Notes: generated by a model not told the origin, from the letters alone. Shown: positions 44,430 through 54,220, counted from the first letter of the stretch. The stretch: 64,000 nucleotides of DNA from Clostridia bacterium (GCA_018434325.1 JAHDPO010000012.1:28146-92145); one strand, 5' to 3'. Numbers and translations are program-made.

Positions 44430-46091
44430 TTACTCGATCCCTTCCATCTGGCTCAGGCAATTGCCGCCCAAAACCATCGGCAGAACATTTTCTTCATAAG
44501 CCACCCGAGCTTCCAGCACGGCCATGCCGGGATCAGCCAGGAAATCAGCCAGGGCTTTGCTCAAGTCTTCTTCCCGGGAGACCAGATAATGGCTGCCGCC
44601 ATAGGCTTTCACCAAGCAGCCAAAATCCGGATTATCCGTAAACTGAACGGCGGCGTACCGCTGCCCGCAATAGAAGTCCTGCAGCTGCTTGACCATGCCC
44701 AGGTAAGAATTGTTCAACAAAAGAATCTTAATGGGCAGCTTCTGCTCTTTAGCGGTGCCCAGCTCGGGCAGGCCCATCTGGAAGCTGCCGTCACCGGTGA
44801 CGGCCACTACCAAATCATTGGGACAAGCCATTTGAGCGCCGATAGCGGCAGGAATGCCATAGCCCATGGCTCCCAGACCGCCGGAGGAAATGAAGCCCCG
44901 AGGCCGCCGGTGAGGCAACCGCTGGGCTGACCAAAGCTGGTGCTGACCCACATCGGTGGTCACAATAGCCTGGGCCGGCAAGACCTTAGCCAAGGACTCC
45001 ATAACGGTGATGGGCGACAGCCCCTCGGCCCGGCAAGAAGGCGCCTTCATCGCTTTAAGCTGAGCTATCTCCGCCAGCCATTCCTGATGCTGCACCGGTT
45101 CCAGCTTCTCTAAAATCTGGTTGAGAACGATTTTCAGATCGCCCACCAGCGGAATGTCCACCCGGACGTTTTTGCCGATTTCCGCCGGATCCACATCGAT
45201 ATGAACGATTTTGGCATTGGGAGCAAAACCCTCCACATCGCAGCTTAAGCGGTCGCTGAACCGGGTACCCAAGCCGATGAGCAAATCAGCCCTCTGAATA
45301 GCCAGGTTGGCGGCGGGTAAGCCATGGACTCCCGCTAAACCTAAGGCCAGAGGATGATCGAGAGAAATACTGCTCAAGCCCATCAGCGTATTGGCTACCG
45401 GCGTCTGCTGGCTTTCCGCCAGCTGCCGCAGCTCATCCCAGCTTCCCGAACCCAGGATACCGCCGCCGGCCAGGATCAGCGGCCTTTTGGCTTCCGCCAA
45501 AAGCCGGATCACCTGCTTGATTTGGCCCGTATGGCCTTTCAGGTTAGGCTTATAGCCCCGCAGGTCTATGGAAGCCACTTCTTTGATTTTCGAGGTGGCC
45601 TTAGCCACATCCCGGGGAAAATCCAACACTACCGGCCCTGGCCGGCCTGCGGAGGCAACGTAAAAAGCCTCCTTCACGGTCTGGGCCACAGCATTGACAT
45701 CTTTAATCAGATAGTTATGCTTGGTAATGGGATCGGTGATGCCGGTGACGTCCACTTCCTGAAAGGCGTCTGTCCCCACCATGCTGGTGGCCACTTGGCC
45801 GGTGATCGCTATCAGCGGGATCGAGTCCATGCTGGCGGCGGCGATGCCGGTGACTAAGTTCGTAGCACCGGGACCGGAGGTTACCAGGCAGACGCCGGGC
45901 TTACCGGTTATTCTGGCATAGCCGCTTGCTTCATGGGCCGCTCCCTGCTCATGGCGCACCAATACCGTCCTGATAGAAGACTTTCTCAGATAGTCCAATA
46001 TCTCTAAATTGGCGCCGCCGGGGTAGCTAAACACCATTTCTACATTTTCTCTTTCCAATGCTTTTACCAAAATTTCTGCTCCGGTATGCAC
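44430..46091 (-). CDS. ilvB: Acetolactate synthase large subunit (second copy)
   Basis: This 553-residue ThDP enzyme has the catalytic glutamate in VRHEQGAAHEASGYAR and the ThDP/Mg motif GDGSFQMGLPELGTAKEQKLPIKILLLNN. FAD-domain and active-site patterns match biosynthetic acetohydroxyacid synthase. GTG at 46091 is preferred (AAGGACAGG upstream); ATG at 46115 has no ribosome site. It is the second large subunit in the same operon; the other (47664-49373) shares clear but moderate similarity. It has no dedicated small subunit of its own and lies last, after ilvC. Confidence 0.9.
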   Translation of the reverse strand: MHTGAEILVKALERENVEMVFSYPGGANLEILDYLRKSSIRTVLVRHEQGAAHEASGYARITGKPGVCLVTSGPGATNLVTGIAAASMDSIPLIAITGQVATSMVGTDAFQEVDVTGITDPITKHNYLIKDVNAVAQTVKEAFYVASAGRPGPVVLDFPRDVAKATSKIKEVASIDLRGYKPNLKGHTGQIKQVIRLLAEAKRPLILAGGGILGSGSWDELRQLAESQQTPVANTLMGLSSISLDHPLALGLAGVHGLPAANLAIQRADLLIGLGTRFSDRLSCDVEGFAPNAKIVHIDVDPAEIGKNVRVDIPLVGDLKIVLNQILEKLEPVQHQEWLAEIAQLKAMKAPSCRAEGLSPITVMESLAKVLPAQAIVTTDVGQHQLWSAQRLPHRRPRGFISSGGLGAMGYGIPAAIGAQMACPNDLVVAVTGDGSFQMGLPELGTAKEQKLPIKILLLNNSYLGMVKQLQDFYCGQRYAAVQFTDNPDFGCLVKAYGGSHYLVSREEDLSKALADFLADPGMAVLEARVAYEENVLPMVLGGNCLSQMEGIE

Positions 46092-46139
46092 ACCATCACC
46101 TGTCCTTATATCCATATATCCGTGAGGCTGGCCGGCTGA

Positions 46140-47147
46140 TTAAGCCAACCCCTTTTTATTTTTCAGCCAAGGCATATGAGCACGCAGCTCTTTGCCGACC
46201 TGCTCGATCTGATGTTCTTCGCCCATGCGGCGTAAGCTGTTGAGCCTGGGCCGGCCGGCCTGGTTTTCCAGAATCCATTCTTTGGCGAAGGTGCCGTCCT
46301 GAATGTCCCTCAGCACGCCTTTCAGCTCTTTCTTTACCGCATCGTTGATCAGCCTGGGGCCGGTAATCAAATCGCCAAACTCAGCGGTGTCGCTGATGGA
46401 ATAGCGCATACCGGAAATACCGTGCTCATAAATCAGATCGGCAATCAGCTTTACCTCATGGAGGCACTCAAAATAAGCGCTTTCCGGCTGATAACCGGCT
46501 TCTACCAGCGTCTCGAAAGCCGCAGTGATTAAAGCGGTCATGCCGCCGCAGAGAATAGTCTGTTCGCCAAAGAGATCTGTTTCTGTCTCTTCCTTGAAGG
46601 TGGTCATCAGAACGCCGGCTTTCGTGGAGCCGATGCCTTTGGCATAAGCCAGACCGATCTGCAGAGCCTTGCCGGAGGGATCCTGATACACTGCCACTAA
46701 AGCAGGCATGCCGACGCCTTCCACATAAACCCGGCGCAGCATATGGCCGGGGCCTTTGGGGGCAACCATGACGACGTTGACGTTTTCCGGAGCAATGATC
46801 TGTTTGAAATGAATGGAAAATCCGTGAGAAAACATTATGGTATCGCCGTCTTCCAGGTTGGGGGCGATTTCTCTTTCGTAGATCTCCTTCTGCTTCTCGT
46901 CAGGAGTCAGTATCTGAATAACTTGGGCTTTTTTGGCTGCTTCGGCAGGCTCATAAACTTCAAAACCATCGGCTTTAGCCACTTCCCAGCGCTTGCTGTC
47001 CCGGCGCAGGCCGACGATAACTTTTAAACCGCTGTCCTTCAGGTTCTGGGCCTGGGCATGACCCTGGCTGCCGTAACCGATTACCGCTACCGTCTTACTC
47101 TCCAAATAACTGAGATCTGCATCCTGATCATAAAACATTTTTACCAT
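46140..47147 (-). CDS. ilvC: Ketol-acid reductoisomerase
   Basis: This 335-residue class I KARI has the NAD(P)-binding motif [17 protein letters not shown] with [13 protein letters not shown] as the cofactor-specificity loop. The metal ligands lie in the C-terminal knotted domain ([29 protein letters not shown]). It converts acetolactate to dihydroxyisovalerate. It lies 60 bp after ilvN. Confidence 0.98.
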   Translation of the reverse strand: MVKMFYDQDADLSYLESKTVAVIGYGSQGHAQAQNLKDSGLKVIVGLRRDSKRWEVAKADGFEVYEPAEAAKKAQVIQILTPDEKQKEIYEREIAPNLEDGDTIMFSHGFSIHFKQIIAPENVNVVMVAPKGPGHMLRRVYVEGVGMPALVAVYQDPSGKALQIGLAYAKGIGSTKAGVLMTTFKEETETDLFGEQTILCGGMTALITAAFETLVEAGYQPESAYFECLHEVKLIADLIYEHGISGMRYSISDTAEFGDLITGPRLINDAVKKELKGVLRDIQDGTFAKEWILENQAGRPRLNSLRRMGEEHQIEQVGKELRAHMPWLKNKKGLA

Positions 47148-47206
47148 TTTTCCATACTTCCTTTCTTACTCTAGCTGTTTATTGTTTTGTTATATAACCT
47201 TATTGT

Positions 47207-47698
47207 TTATTTGCCTTTATTCCGCTCTCCCCGAATCATGGCTACTTTGCCGGTGCGAACCAGCTCCATAATGCCGAAGGGCCTCAGTGAACGGATGATC
47301 GCCTGCATTTTCGTTTCATCACCGGTCGCTTCCACAATCAGCGATTTACGGCCGATATCCACGACGCGGCAACGGAAAACCTCCGTAATCTGCAGCACCT
47401 CCTGACGGGTGCTTTGATCAGCCGACACCCGGATCAGACAAAGCTGCCGCTCCACCGTCTCCTCGTGGGTGATATCGTTAACTTTAATGATATCAACCTG
47501 TTTATTCAGCTGCTTGCCTACCTGTTCCAGAACCCGGTTGTCGCCTTCCACCACAATGGTCATTCGTGAAGTGGAGCTATCCTCCGTCTCACTGACCACC
47601 AGGCTTTCGATATTGAAGCCCCGGCGGGAAAACAGGCCCGCCACTTTTGACAATACACCCGGACTATTTTCGACTAAAACTGCGAAGGTGTGTCTCAC
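47207..47698 (-). CDS. ilvN: Acetolactate synthase small (regulatory) subunit
   Basis: This 163-residue protein has an N-terminal ACT domain (HTFAVLVENSPGVLSKVAGLFSRRGFNIESL) and the C-terminal conserved domain (RSLRPFGIMELVRTGKVAM). It gives valine feedback control. GTG at 47698 follows GGGAGGTGG and lies inside the 3' end of the upstream large-subunit gene (35-bp overlap). Confidence 0.97.
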   Translation of the reverse strand: MRHTFAVLVENSPGVLSKVAGLFSRRGFNIESLVVSETEDSSTSRMTIVVEGDNRVLEQVGKQLNKQVDIIKVNDITHEETVERQLCLIRVSADQSTRQEVLQITEVFRCRVVDIGRKSLIVEATGDETKMQAIIRSLRPFGIMELVRTGKVAMIRGERNKGK

Positions 47699-49373
47699 CC
47701 TGCCACCTCCCTAACATATCTTGCGGCTTGCCCCCCGGCAATACGAAAGGCAAAACCAGTTCTTCTCCATCAACCCGGAAATCGGCAATTACAGGACCTT
47801 TTGTCTTCAATACAAACTCCATGACCTGACTCAGCTCTTCCCGCTTGGCCGCCGTGACAGCAGGTATATCGTAGGCCGCCGCCAGCTTTGCAAAATCCGG
47901 CAAGGCCGGCAGGTCTGAAGCTACGTAATGTTTTTTGAAAATAACATTCTGCCACTGATGGATCATACCCAGAGTGCTATTATTCAAAATGATGATTTTT
48001 ACCGGCAAATTATGCTCACGAATGGTGGCCAGCTCTTGCAGGGTCATTTGGAAACCGCCGTCTCCCACAAAAAGCAGCACATCTTCTTCGGGCCGGCCAA
48101 AGGCCGCTCCCATGGCTGCCGGCAATCCAAAGCCCATGGCCCCCAGGCCTCCCGAAGTCAGGAAATTACGGCAGCGCCCGATGGGATAATACTGAGCCAC
48201 AAACATCTGATGCTGGCCTACGTCCGTAACCACAACCGCCTGGCTGCCGGCCTGGCGGGCCGCCTCCAGGATAACCTCCTGAGGCTTCAGCAAGCCGTCG
48301 AAGGTGGTGGGCAAAGGGTAATCCTGCTGCCATTGGCTGATCTGCTGATGCCATTTGGCAATATCGCCGTTTTTCTTGAAATTGCCCTCATCCAGCAGCC
48401 GCTGTAAAAATATGCGGGCGTCTAACTGCAAATAGTAATTGGCGTCCACGTTTTTTTGGAGCTCGGCGGCGTCCACATCCACATGGATGATGCAAGCCTC
48501 CTCTAAAAACTGCCGGCGGTTGCCGGTGATCCGGTCACTGAGCCGGGTACCCAAACAAAGCAGGAGATCGCAGCTGCTCAAAGCCAGATTGGCCGCCGCT
48601 ACGCCATGCATCCCCACCATGCCTAAGGCCAAAGGCTGATCGGCCGGGTAGGCGCTTTTGCCCATTAGGGTATTGACCACAGGAATCCCTGTTTCCTCTA
48701 CCAGCTTGATCAGCAGACCGCAGGCCCCGGCAGTAACGAGACCGCCGCCGGCCAGGATCAAAGGCTGCTTGGCTTTGCGTAAAGCCTCCATGATCTCAGG
48801 CATCAGCTCCTCTGTCCGGTCGGCTTTCTTCACCTTCCGGGTGTGCAGAGTCTGACGGCTATCGGTCATTTCACCCTCAGCCAGGAAGAGGTTTTTTGGT
48901 ACGTCAATGAGTACCGGCCCCGGCCGGCCGCTGGTAGCCACCTGCCAGGCTTCATCCAAAACCTCCGGCAAAGTCTCCAGGCTTTCCAGCAGGTAACTGT
49001 GTTTCGTCACCGGGGTGACGATTCCCGTAATATCGGCTTCCTGAAAAGAGTCCTTGCCGATGTCGTTGAGGTTGACCTGGCCGGTAATGGCCAAAAGCGG
49101 AATGGAATCCAGGTAAGCATCGGCAATGCCGGTGACCAGGTTCGTCGCCCCCGGCCCGGAGGTAGCCAGACAGACACCAGGCTTGCCGGTAGCTCTGGCA
49201 TAGCCGCAAGCCGCATGGGCCGCCGCCTGCTCGTGACGCACCAGCACATGCTTAAGCTGGGATTTGCCCAGGTATTCATAAAAGTTGAGAATCTGGCCGC
49301 CGGGATAACCGAAGACCATTTCCACCTCTTTTTTTAACAGAAAATCAATGATGTATTGCGCACCGTTTTTCAT
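47664..49373 (-). CDS. ilvB: Acetolactate synthase large subunit (first copy)
   Basis: This 569-residue ThDP enzyme has the catalytic glutamate in VRHEQAAAHAACGYAR and the ThDP motif GDGGFQMTLQELATIREHNLPVKIIILNN. ATG at 49373 follows AAGGA. It overlaps ilvN, its likely regulatory partner, so this is the classical IlvBN pair. The second copy lies downstream of ilvC. Confidence 0.97.
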   Translation of the reverse strand: MKNGAQYIIDFLLKKEVEMVFGYPGGQILNFYEYLGKSQLKHVLVRHEQAAAHAACGYARATGKPGVCLATSGPGATNLVTGIADAYLDSIPLLAITGQVNLNDIGKDSFQEADITGIVTPVTKHSYLLESLETLPEVLDEAWQVATSGRPGPVLIDVPKNLFLAEGEMTDSRQTLHTRKVKKADRTEELMPEIMEALRKAKQPLILAGGGLVTAGACGLLIKLVEETGIPVVNTLMGKSAYPADQPLALGMVGMHGVAAANLALSSCDLLLCLGTRLSDRITGNRRQFLEEACIIHVDVDAAELQKNVDANYYLQLDARIFLQRLLDEGNFKKNGDIAKWHQQISQWQQDYPLPTTFDGLLKPQEVILEAARQAGSQAVVVTDVGQHQMFVAQYYPIGRCRNFLTSGGLGAMGFGLPAAMGAAFGRPEEDVLLFVGDGGFQMTLQELATIREHNLPVKIIILNNSTLGMIHQWQNVIFKKHYVASDLPALPDFAKLAAAYDIPAVTAAKREELSQVMEFVLKTKGPVIADFRVDGEELVLPFVLPGGKPQDMLGRWQGETHLRSFSRK

Positions 49374-49435
49374 GATGGCTGCATTCCTTATAACATATAT
49401 TTGAACAGATTTACCGGGTTTTACGGGCTGTCTGT

Positions 49436-51112
49436 TCAGGCTTGGCCCGGTTTCTTGAATACCGCTCCTTGAGCGGCAGAGGTCACTTGAGCGGCGTAGC
49501 GGGCCAGATAACCGGTAACGCCCCGGTTGGGCGGTCCGGCCCAGACTTGACGGCGTTTTTCGATTTCCGCCTCATCCACCAAAAGCTCCAGCTGCCGGGC
49601 GGGAATGTTGATGCTAATAATATCGCCGTCCTCCACCAGGCCGATCAGGCCGCCGGCGGCCGCCTCGGGGGAAATATGGCCGATGGATGCTCCCCGGGTA
49701 GCGCCGGAAAAGCGGCCGTCGGTGATTAAGGCTACGGAAGATCCTAAGCCCTGGCCCATAATGGTAGCCGTAGGCGTCAGCATTTCCTGCATGCCCGGGC
49801 CGCCCTTGGGGCCCTCATAACGGATGACCACGACGTCGCCGGATTTGATTTTGCCGGCCATAATGGCGGCGGTGCCTTCTTCCTCGCTATTGAATACTCT
49901 GGCGGGGCCCTTATGCACCATCATCTCAGGCAATACCGCTCCCTGCTTCACCACGGCTCCGTCGGGAGCCAGATTGCCTCTGAGGACGGCGATGCCCCCC
50001 TCGGGCCGGTAAGGCTTGGCGTAGGGCCGGATGATCTCACCGTCAGCCCCCTGATAGCGGTCTAAAATCGTAGCCAGACAGTCGGCTCCTACGGCTTTAA
50101 CGCTGCCGTCGATGAGTCCCTGATCAAATAATTCCTTCATCACTGCCATGATGCCGCCCTTTTTGGCCAAATCCTCAATAAAGGTAGGCCCGGCCGGATT
50201 CAGCACACAAAGCTGAGGCGTGCTATGGCTGATTTCATCAATCATAGCCAGATCCACCGGCACACCGGCTTCATGAGCAATAGCCGGCAGGTGCAAAGCC
50301 GTATTGGAGGAACAGCCTAAAGCCATCTCCATCCGCAGAGCATTTTTAAATGCGGCGGGCACCAGAATATCGCTGGGACGCCGGTTTTCTTTCAGTATAT
50401 CCATGACCCGCTCGCCGGCCGTCTTAGCCAGACGCTTTCTGGCGCCGCTGATAGCGGGAATGGTGCCGTTGCCCGGCAAGCCCATGCCTAAAGCTTCCGT
50501 CAGACAATTCATGGAATTGGCCGTATACATGCCGGAGCAGGAGCCGCAGCCGGGACAGGCCTTTTCTTCCACCTCGCATAAGGCTTCGTCCGTCAGCTTG
50601 CCAATGCTGTGCTGGCCTACGGCCTCAAAGACCTCATTCAAGCCCAGCCTGGTGCCGTCCGACAGCTGGCCTGCCATCATGGGGCCGCCGCTGACAAAGA
50701 CGCAAGGCAGGTTGAGCCGGCAAGCAGCCATCAGCATGCCCGGCACTACTTTATCACAGTTAGGAATAAAGACCAGCGCATCCATGGGATGGGCGCTGAT
50801 CATCACTTCAATGGAATCGGCAATCAGCTCCCGGCTGGCCAGGGAATACTTCATGCCCCTATGATTCATAGCAATACCGTCACAAACAGCAATGGTCTGA
50901 AACTCAAAGGGTACGCCGCCGGCGTTGCGGATGCCGGCCTTGACAGCGTCGCCAATATCCCTCAGATGCTGGTGGCCGGGCACGTAATCATTATGTGAAT
51001 TGACTACGCCAATAAAAGGCCTGCCCATTTCCTGATCTGTAATGCCAAGAGCTCTCAGCAATGAACGGTGGGGCGCCTTGGCCGGCCCTTTCTTGATGGT
51101 ATCGCTGCCCAT
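49436..51112 (-). CDS. ilvD: Dihydroxy-acid dehydratase
   Basis: This 558-residue Fe-S dehydratase has cluster ligands in [10 protein letters not shown] and [24 protein letters not shown] and the C-terminal [11 protein letters not shown]. It makes 2-ketoisovalerate and related keto acids. ATG at 51112 follows AGGAGG. It is the first gene of the ilv operon. Just past its stop, TGAACAGA and TCTGTTCA (49402-49438) form a hairpin before ilvB. Confidence 0.98.
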   Translation of the reverse strand: MGSDTIKKGPAKAPHRSLLRALGITDQEMGRPFIGVVNSHNDYVPGHQHLRDIGDAVKAGIRNAGGVPFEFQTIAVCDGIAMNHRGMKYSLASRELIADSIEVMISAHPMDALVFIPNCDKVVPGMLMAACRLNLPCVFVSGGPMMAGQLSDGTRLGLNEVFEAVGQHSIGKLTDEALCEVEEKACPGCGSCSGMYTANSMNCLTEALGMGLPGNGTIPAISGARKRLAKTAGERVMDILKENRRPSDILVPAAFKNALRMEMALGCSSNTALHLPAIAHEAGVPVDLAMIDEISHSTPQLCVLNPAGPTFIEDLAKKGGIMAVMKELFDQGLIDGSVKAVGADCLATILDRYQGADGEIIRPYAKPYRPEGGIAVLRGNLAPDGAVVKQGAVLPEMMVHKGPARVFNSEEEGTAAIMAGKIKSGDVVVIRYEGPKGGPGMQEMLTPTATIMGQGLGSSVALITDGRFSGATRGASIGHISPEAAAGGLIGLVEDGDIISINIPARQLELLVDEAEIEKRRQVWAGPPNRGVTGYLARYAAQVTSAAQGAVFKKPGQA

Positions 51113-51144
51113 ACTTATTCCTCCTATTATATCTATATTTAATT

Positions 51145-51174
51145 AATATAAGCTTTTTGTACATAGCTTGTCAA
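51145..51174 (-). promoter_or_regulatory. ilv operon promoter
   Basis: On the minus strand TTGACA (51169-51174) and TATATT (51145-51150) are 18 nt apart. The leader would be only about 25 nt, leaving no room for a T-box or leader-peptide attenuator. Confidence 0.75.
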
Positions 51175-51233
51175 ATGTTTTTCTAAACATTTTGCAAATA
51201 CTTTGTGAAGATTTTGCCAAATATTTTGCGAAT
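51173..51233. promoter_or_regulatory. Repeated ATTTTGCnAAT motifs upstream of the ilv promoter
   Basis: A perfect inverted repeat AAATGTTT-TTCT-AAACATTT (51173-51192) abuts the -35 box. Three similar direct repeats follow: ATTTTGCAAAT (51189-51199), ATTTTGCCAAAT (51211-51222) and ATTTTGCGAAT (51223-51233). They lie between ilvD and the divergent ZIP gene and look like binding sites for a regulator of one or both. Confidence 0.55.
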
Positions 51234-51317
51234 GTTTCTCGTTTAGAGCATGAACAAATCATCTGCCAAAACATAAATTGGCCTTGTTCAGCATAGGCTG
51301 TTTTGGGTGATAGGATG

Positions 51318-52067
51318 ATGAATTCAATTATATTAATGGAAAGCTTAATCGCGGGGGTCGCTACTTTGCTGGGGGCCGCTATGGTTTGCGGCTTTGGCCG
51401 GCCGCGGCTCAGGGTCCTGGCGGCCTTTATGGGTTTTGCCGCCGGCGTCATGGCCTGCGTGGTCGTTCTGGACCTGCTGCCTTATTCCTATAGCTTCGGC
51501 AGCCTGCTTTACACCTTCTGCGGTTTTTGGCTGGGCGTTCTGCTGATGGACACTTTAGAAAAACTGGTGGGCCATCTCACCAGAAAAAGGTTGGACCGCG
51601 AAGAAAAGGACAAAGGACTGAACCGCTATTTTCGCCTGGGCATTTTAGTGGCTATCGGCATTGCTCTCCATGATCTGCCGGAAGGTATGGCTATTGCCGC
51701 CGGCCATATTGCTCACAAAGAAACGGGGTTGCTGCTGGCTATCGCCATCGGCCTCCACAATATTCCCGAGGGTATCGCCAGCGCCACGCCTTTTGTGATA
51801 GCCGGCGTCAAACGCCGCTGGATTCTCCTGCTGATTCTGGTCATCAGCTTTTTCACGCCCTTAGGCGCCTGGATGGGCATTTTACTGATTTCACTGGGCG
51901 GCGGCCTGATCTCCCTCTTGCTGGCCTTAGCCGGCGGCGCTATGATCTCCCTGGTGACTCGTGATATGTTCCCGGAAGCCTGGAAGCTGAATCGTCTTTT
52001 TGCCGGCGGCGGTTTTCTGGCCGGCTGCGTTTTGCTGGCCCTGCTGACTTTTTATTTCCATCAATAA
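51318..52067 (+). CDS. ZIP family metal transporter
   Basis: This 249-residue membrane protein has about eight helices. The metal-binding ZIP signatures HDLPEGMAIAAGHI and HNIPEGIASA are present, with a charged cytoplasmic loop (TRKRLDREEKDKG) between helices III and IV. It imports zinc or iron. Three starts are possible (51303 TTG, 51315 ATG, 51318 ATG); I chose 51318, which has the best spacing from GGGTGAT. Confidence 0.92.
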   Translation: MNSIILMESLIAGVATLLGAAMVCGFGRPRLRVLAAFMGFAAGVMACVVVLDLLPYSYSFGSLLYTFCGFWLGVLLMDTLEKLVGHLTRKRLDREEKDKGLNRYFRLGILVAIGIALHDLPEGMAIAAGHIAHKETGLLLAIAIGLHNIPEGIASATPFVIAGVKRRWILLLILVISFFTPLGAWMGILLISLGGGLISLLLALAGGAMISLVTRDMFPEAWKLNRLFAGGGFLAGCVLLALLTFYFHQ

Positions 52068-52159
52068 TATAGCCGCAATGATAAGGCTATAATTAAGGCT
52101 ATAAGGCTATAATAATAAGGCCGGGTATAATCCCCGATTACCGGGATACTCTATGAAAT

Positions 52160-52555
52160 ATGAATAGACAAGCTCAATCCTCACAAGCTGGAAAACGAAA
52201 AAATATTCTTATAGCCGGCTTGCCTACCGGCTTCATCAACGGCCTTCTGGGCAGCGGCGGCGGTTCCTACCTGGTGCCTCAGCTAACCCGCAGACTAAAG
52301 CTGGAGCAGCAAAAGGCCCATGCCACATCTCTCATTATTATTATGCCCACAACTCTCTTAAGTCTGGCAGTGTATCTTTTTAAACAACCCCTGCCCTGGA
52401 GCATGCTCCTCTATACCATCGCCGGCGGCTGTATAGGCGGCCTGGCCGGCGCCAAACTGCTGACGAAAGTGCCGGGCCTTTGGCTGGGCCTGGTTTTTGG
52501 TATCATCCTGCTGATTTCCGGCTGCCGTATGGCCTGGGCCGGTTTTTTCGGCTGA
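52160..52555 (+). CDS. Half-size TauE/SafE family permease, first half-type
   Basis: This 131-residue protein has about four membrane helices and the TauE/SafE N-terminal repeat pattern GLPTGFINGLLGSGGGSYLVPQL. Standard members are about 250 residues with two such repeats; this is one repeat. A partner half lies 80 bp downstream. No good ribosome site precedes ATG at 52160. Four copies of an AAGGCTATA-like repeat precede it (52080-52125). It is a putative sulfite/sulfonate or other anion exporter. Confidence 0.85.
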   Translation: MNRQAQSSQAGKRKNILIAGLPTGFINGLLGSGGGSYLVPQLTRRLKLEQQKAHATSLIIIMPTTLLSLAVYLFKQPLPWSMLLYTIAGGCIGGLAGAKLLTKVPGLWLGLVFGIILLISGCRMAWAGFFG

Positions 52556-52634
52556 GGATTGCCGAAGGTGTTTGCAGGATGCAGCAGACTGTCGAGAGCT
52601 ATGAAAAACTTTTTCACGTTTTTGGAGGCAGAGC

Positions 52635-53003
52635 ATGATCGTTTTTATCGGCTCCATATTGGCCGGCGTTATTACCGGCATGGGAATGGGCGGCGGTATA
52701 CTGCTGGTTCCCCTGCTGGTATTTTTTACAGACACCTCTCAATTGGGGGCCCAAGGCCTCTGTCTGGCTTTCTCCATTCCTACATCGGCCCTGGCGGCCT
52801 GGTCGTTGTACCGGCAAAAAAAGCTGGAGATAGCCTGCGCCAAAAAGCTGGTACCCTGGACACTCTGCGGCGCCTTGCCGGGAGCCTTGCTGGCTTCCTG
52901 GCTCTCCTCATCGGTACTCCAAGGCCTCTTTGGCGTCTTTCTTGTGTTTCTGGGAGGCCGGGAGGTCTATAGCTTTTGGCAGAAAAAAGGCGGAAAAAAA
53001 TAG
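52635..53003 (+). CDS. Half-size TauE/SafE family permease, second half-type
   Basis: This 122-residue protein has about four membrane helices and the same repeat pattern (ILAGVITGMGMGGGILLVPLLVFF). ATG at 52635 follows GGAGG by 6 nt. With the gene at 52160 it probably forms a heterodimer equal to one full TauE/SafE transporter. Confidence 0.85.
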   Translation: MIVFIGSILAGVITGMGMGGGILLVPLLVFFTDTSQLGAQGLCLAFSIPTSALAAWSLYRQKKLEIACAKKLVPWTLCGALPGALLASWLSSSVLQGLFGVFLVFLGGREVYSFWQKKGGKK

Positions 53004-53030
53004 CCTTGAACGGGAACGGGTATGGCTCGT

Positions 53031-53098
53031 TTGGCCAATTTGGCCAATTTGGCCAATTTGACCGGTTGGCTGGTTTTGCCGGTTTGGCCGGTTTGGCG
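53031..53098. repeat. Short tandem repeats based on TTTGGCCAA
   Basis: TTTGGCCAA-type 9-bp units repeat without break about three times and then continue as degenerate TTTGGCCGG units. Both strands read as low-complexity peptides, so any ORF here is an artefact. Confidence 0.75.
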
Positions 53099-53104
53099 GA
53101 AATA

Positions 53105-53250
53105 CGCAAAATTGCAAGTTTAAAGTGTCCGAACTTCATATATCGGCCGTATTTGACCGCATTCCATTGCATTTAGCTGTATTTAGTGTAGCAGTCAGGA
53201 GATGTGCGCTATTCTGAAGGAACAGCACACTTTAAACTTGCAATTTTGCG
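53105..53250. repeat. Perfect 24-bp inverted repeat pair
   Basis: The arms are 53105-53128 (CGCAAAATTGCAAGTTTAAA + GTGT) and 53227-53250 (its exact reverse complement), with 98 bp between them. This may be a small non-autonomous element or a long hairpin. The short ORF at 53202-53429 (75 codons) starts inside and resembles nothing I know. Confidence 0.8.
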
Positions 53251-53662
53251 CAAAAATGACTGCATGCTTCTTCGAGCCGAAGCCGCTGCCCGCCGAGCAA
53301 ACCGCATCAAAAAAGGATGTCCCTTGCGGCTTTAAACCACATAAGGACATCCCTATTCCGGAACATACTGACCGACGTCTCAAACGAGTCAAAGAAACGC
53401 CGGGGAAGATTCTGAACCAATTGTACTAAATCCTCCCTGGGTTTGTCAATCCGTCCCATCAACTGCCAAAAGGTCTTTTTAACCTTTTTTTATCAAGAAA
53501 AATCGTCCTGTCTGACCAGCTCCAAATCGGCGCAGTAACTAAGCCCTATCAGGCTTGCCTGCCAGATCATTGCCGCTGACAAATCTTTTTAAACCCAGCT
53601 CCAGACCGATATATTCATTGCATTCGCTGCATTCATTGCTTCTTATCGGCCTCGTCTGCCTG
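53251..53662. other. Noncoding region between TauE genes and NYN gene
   Basis: This holds a GGATGTCC/GGACATCC hairpin (about 53314-53353), and a short AAAAGGT/ACCTTTT stem before a T run (about 53469-53492) that may be a weak terminator. I see no supported gene. Confidence 0.5.
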
Positions 53663-54220
53663 CTAGGCCCGGCTCATCTGTTGAATTATTTCTTCGGTTA
53701 AAATCAGCCGCTGGTCCATAACCTTCCACAGCTCTTCATGGGGCGGGTTCATGACGCCATGGCATAAAGTCATAATTACGCCTTCATTTTTAGCCATGAG
53801 GATGGCCGGCAAGAAATCACTGTCGCCGGTAAATATGGCCGCATGCGTAATCCGCTGCTTAGCCGCCATTAAAACCAAATCTACGCCCAGAAGAATATCC
53901 ACTCTTTTTTGGATAAAAAGCGGGGTGCCGCCTTCTTTATACCCTCGAAATTCCAGCTTGCCCAAACGCACATCAAATTGCGATAAATTAGCTATCCTAT
54001 TAAAAAAAGCCTGTTTCCTGGAAAATCTCTCTTTCTGCTCTTCTGTAGGAGGATTGCCTTGATAGGGCAAACAGTGGTAATAATAGCTTCGAAATAAGGG
54101 TATTCCCTGAGTCATCCATTTGGCCAGCTTCTCATAATCGATTCGCGGTGAGTTAAATTCTTCCTGTAATACTTTGTCCAGATACGCTCCGTCGATAAAT
54201 ACTGCCACTTTATCTGACAT
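53663..54220 (-). CDS. NYN domain-containing protein (LabA/DUF88-type)
   Basis: This 185-residue protein has a PIN-like NYN fold with the acidic residues in VAVFIDGAYLD (Asp10), VDLVLMAAK and IFTGDSDFLPAI. NYN domains are predicted RNases. It ends with the region HEELWKVMDQRLILTEE. It is a single gene, divergent from the 3D-domain gene. Confidence 0.88.
   Translation of the reverse strand: MSDKVAVFIDGAYLDKVLQEEFNSPRIDYEKLAKWMTQGIPLFRSYYYHCLPYQGNPPTEEQKERFSRKQAFFNRIANLSQFDVRLGKLEFRGYKEGGTPLFIQKRVDILLGVDLVLMAAKQRITHAAIFTGDSDFLPAILMAKNEGVIMTLCHGVMNPPHEELWKVMDQRLILTEEIIQQMSRA

Noticed and set aside
51113..51302. T-box or leader-peptide attenuator for the ilv operon
   Set aside because: The predicted leader is only about 25 nt, with no T-box sequence, specifier stem or run of Ile/Leu/Val codons.
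53202..53429. 75-codon plus-strand ORF in the repeat region
   Set aside because: It starts near the inverted repeat arm, has no supported family and weak start signals; not called as a gene.
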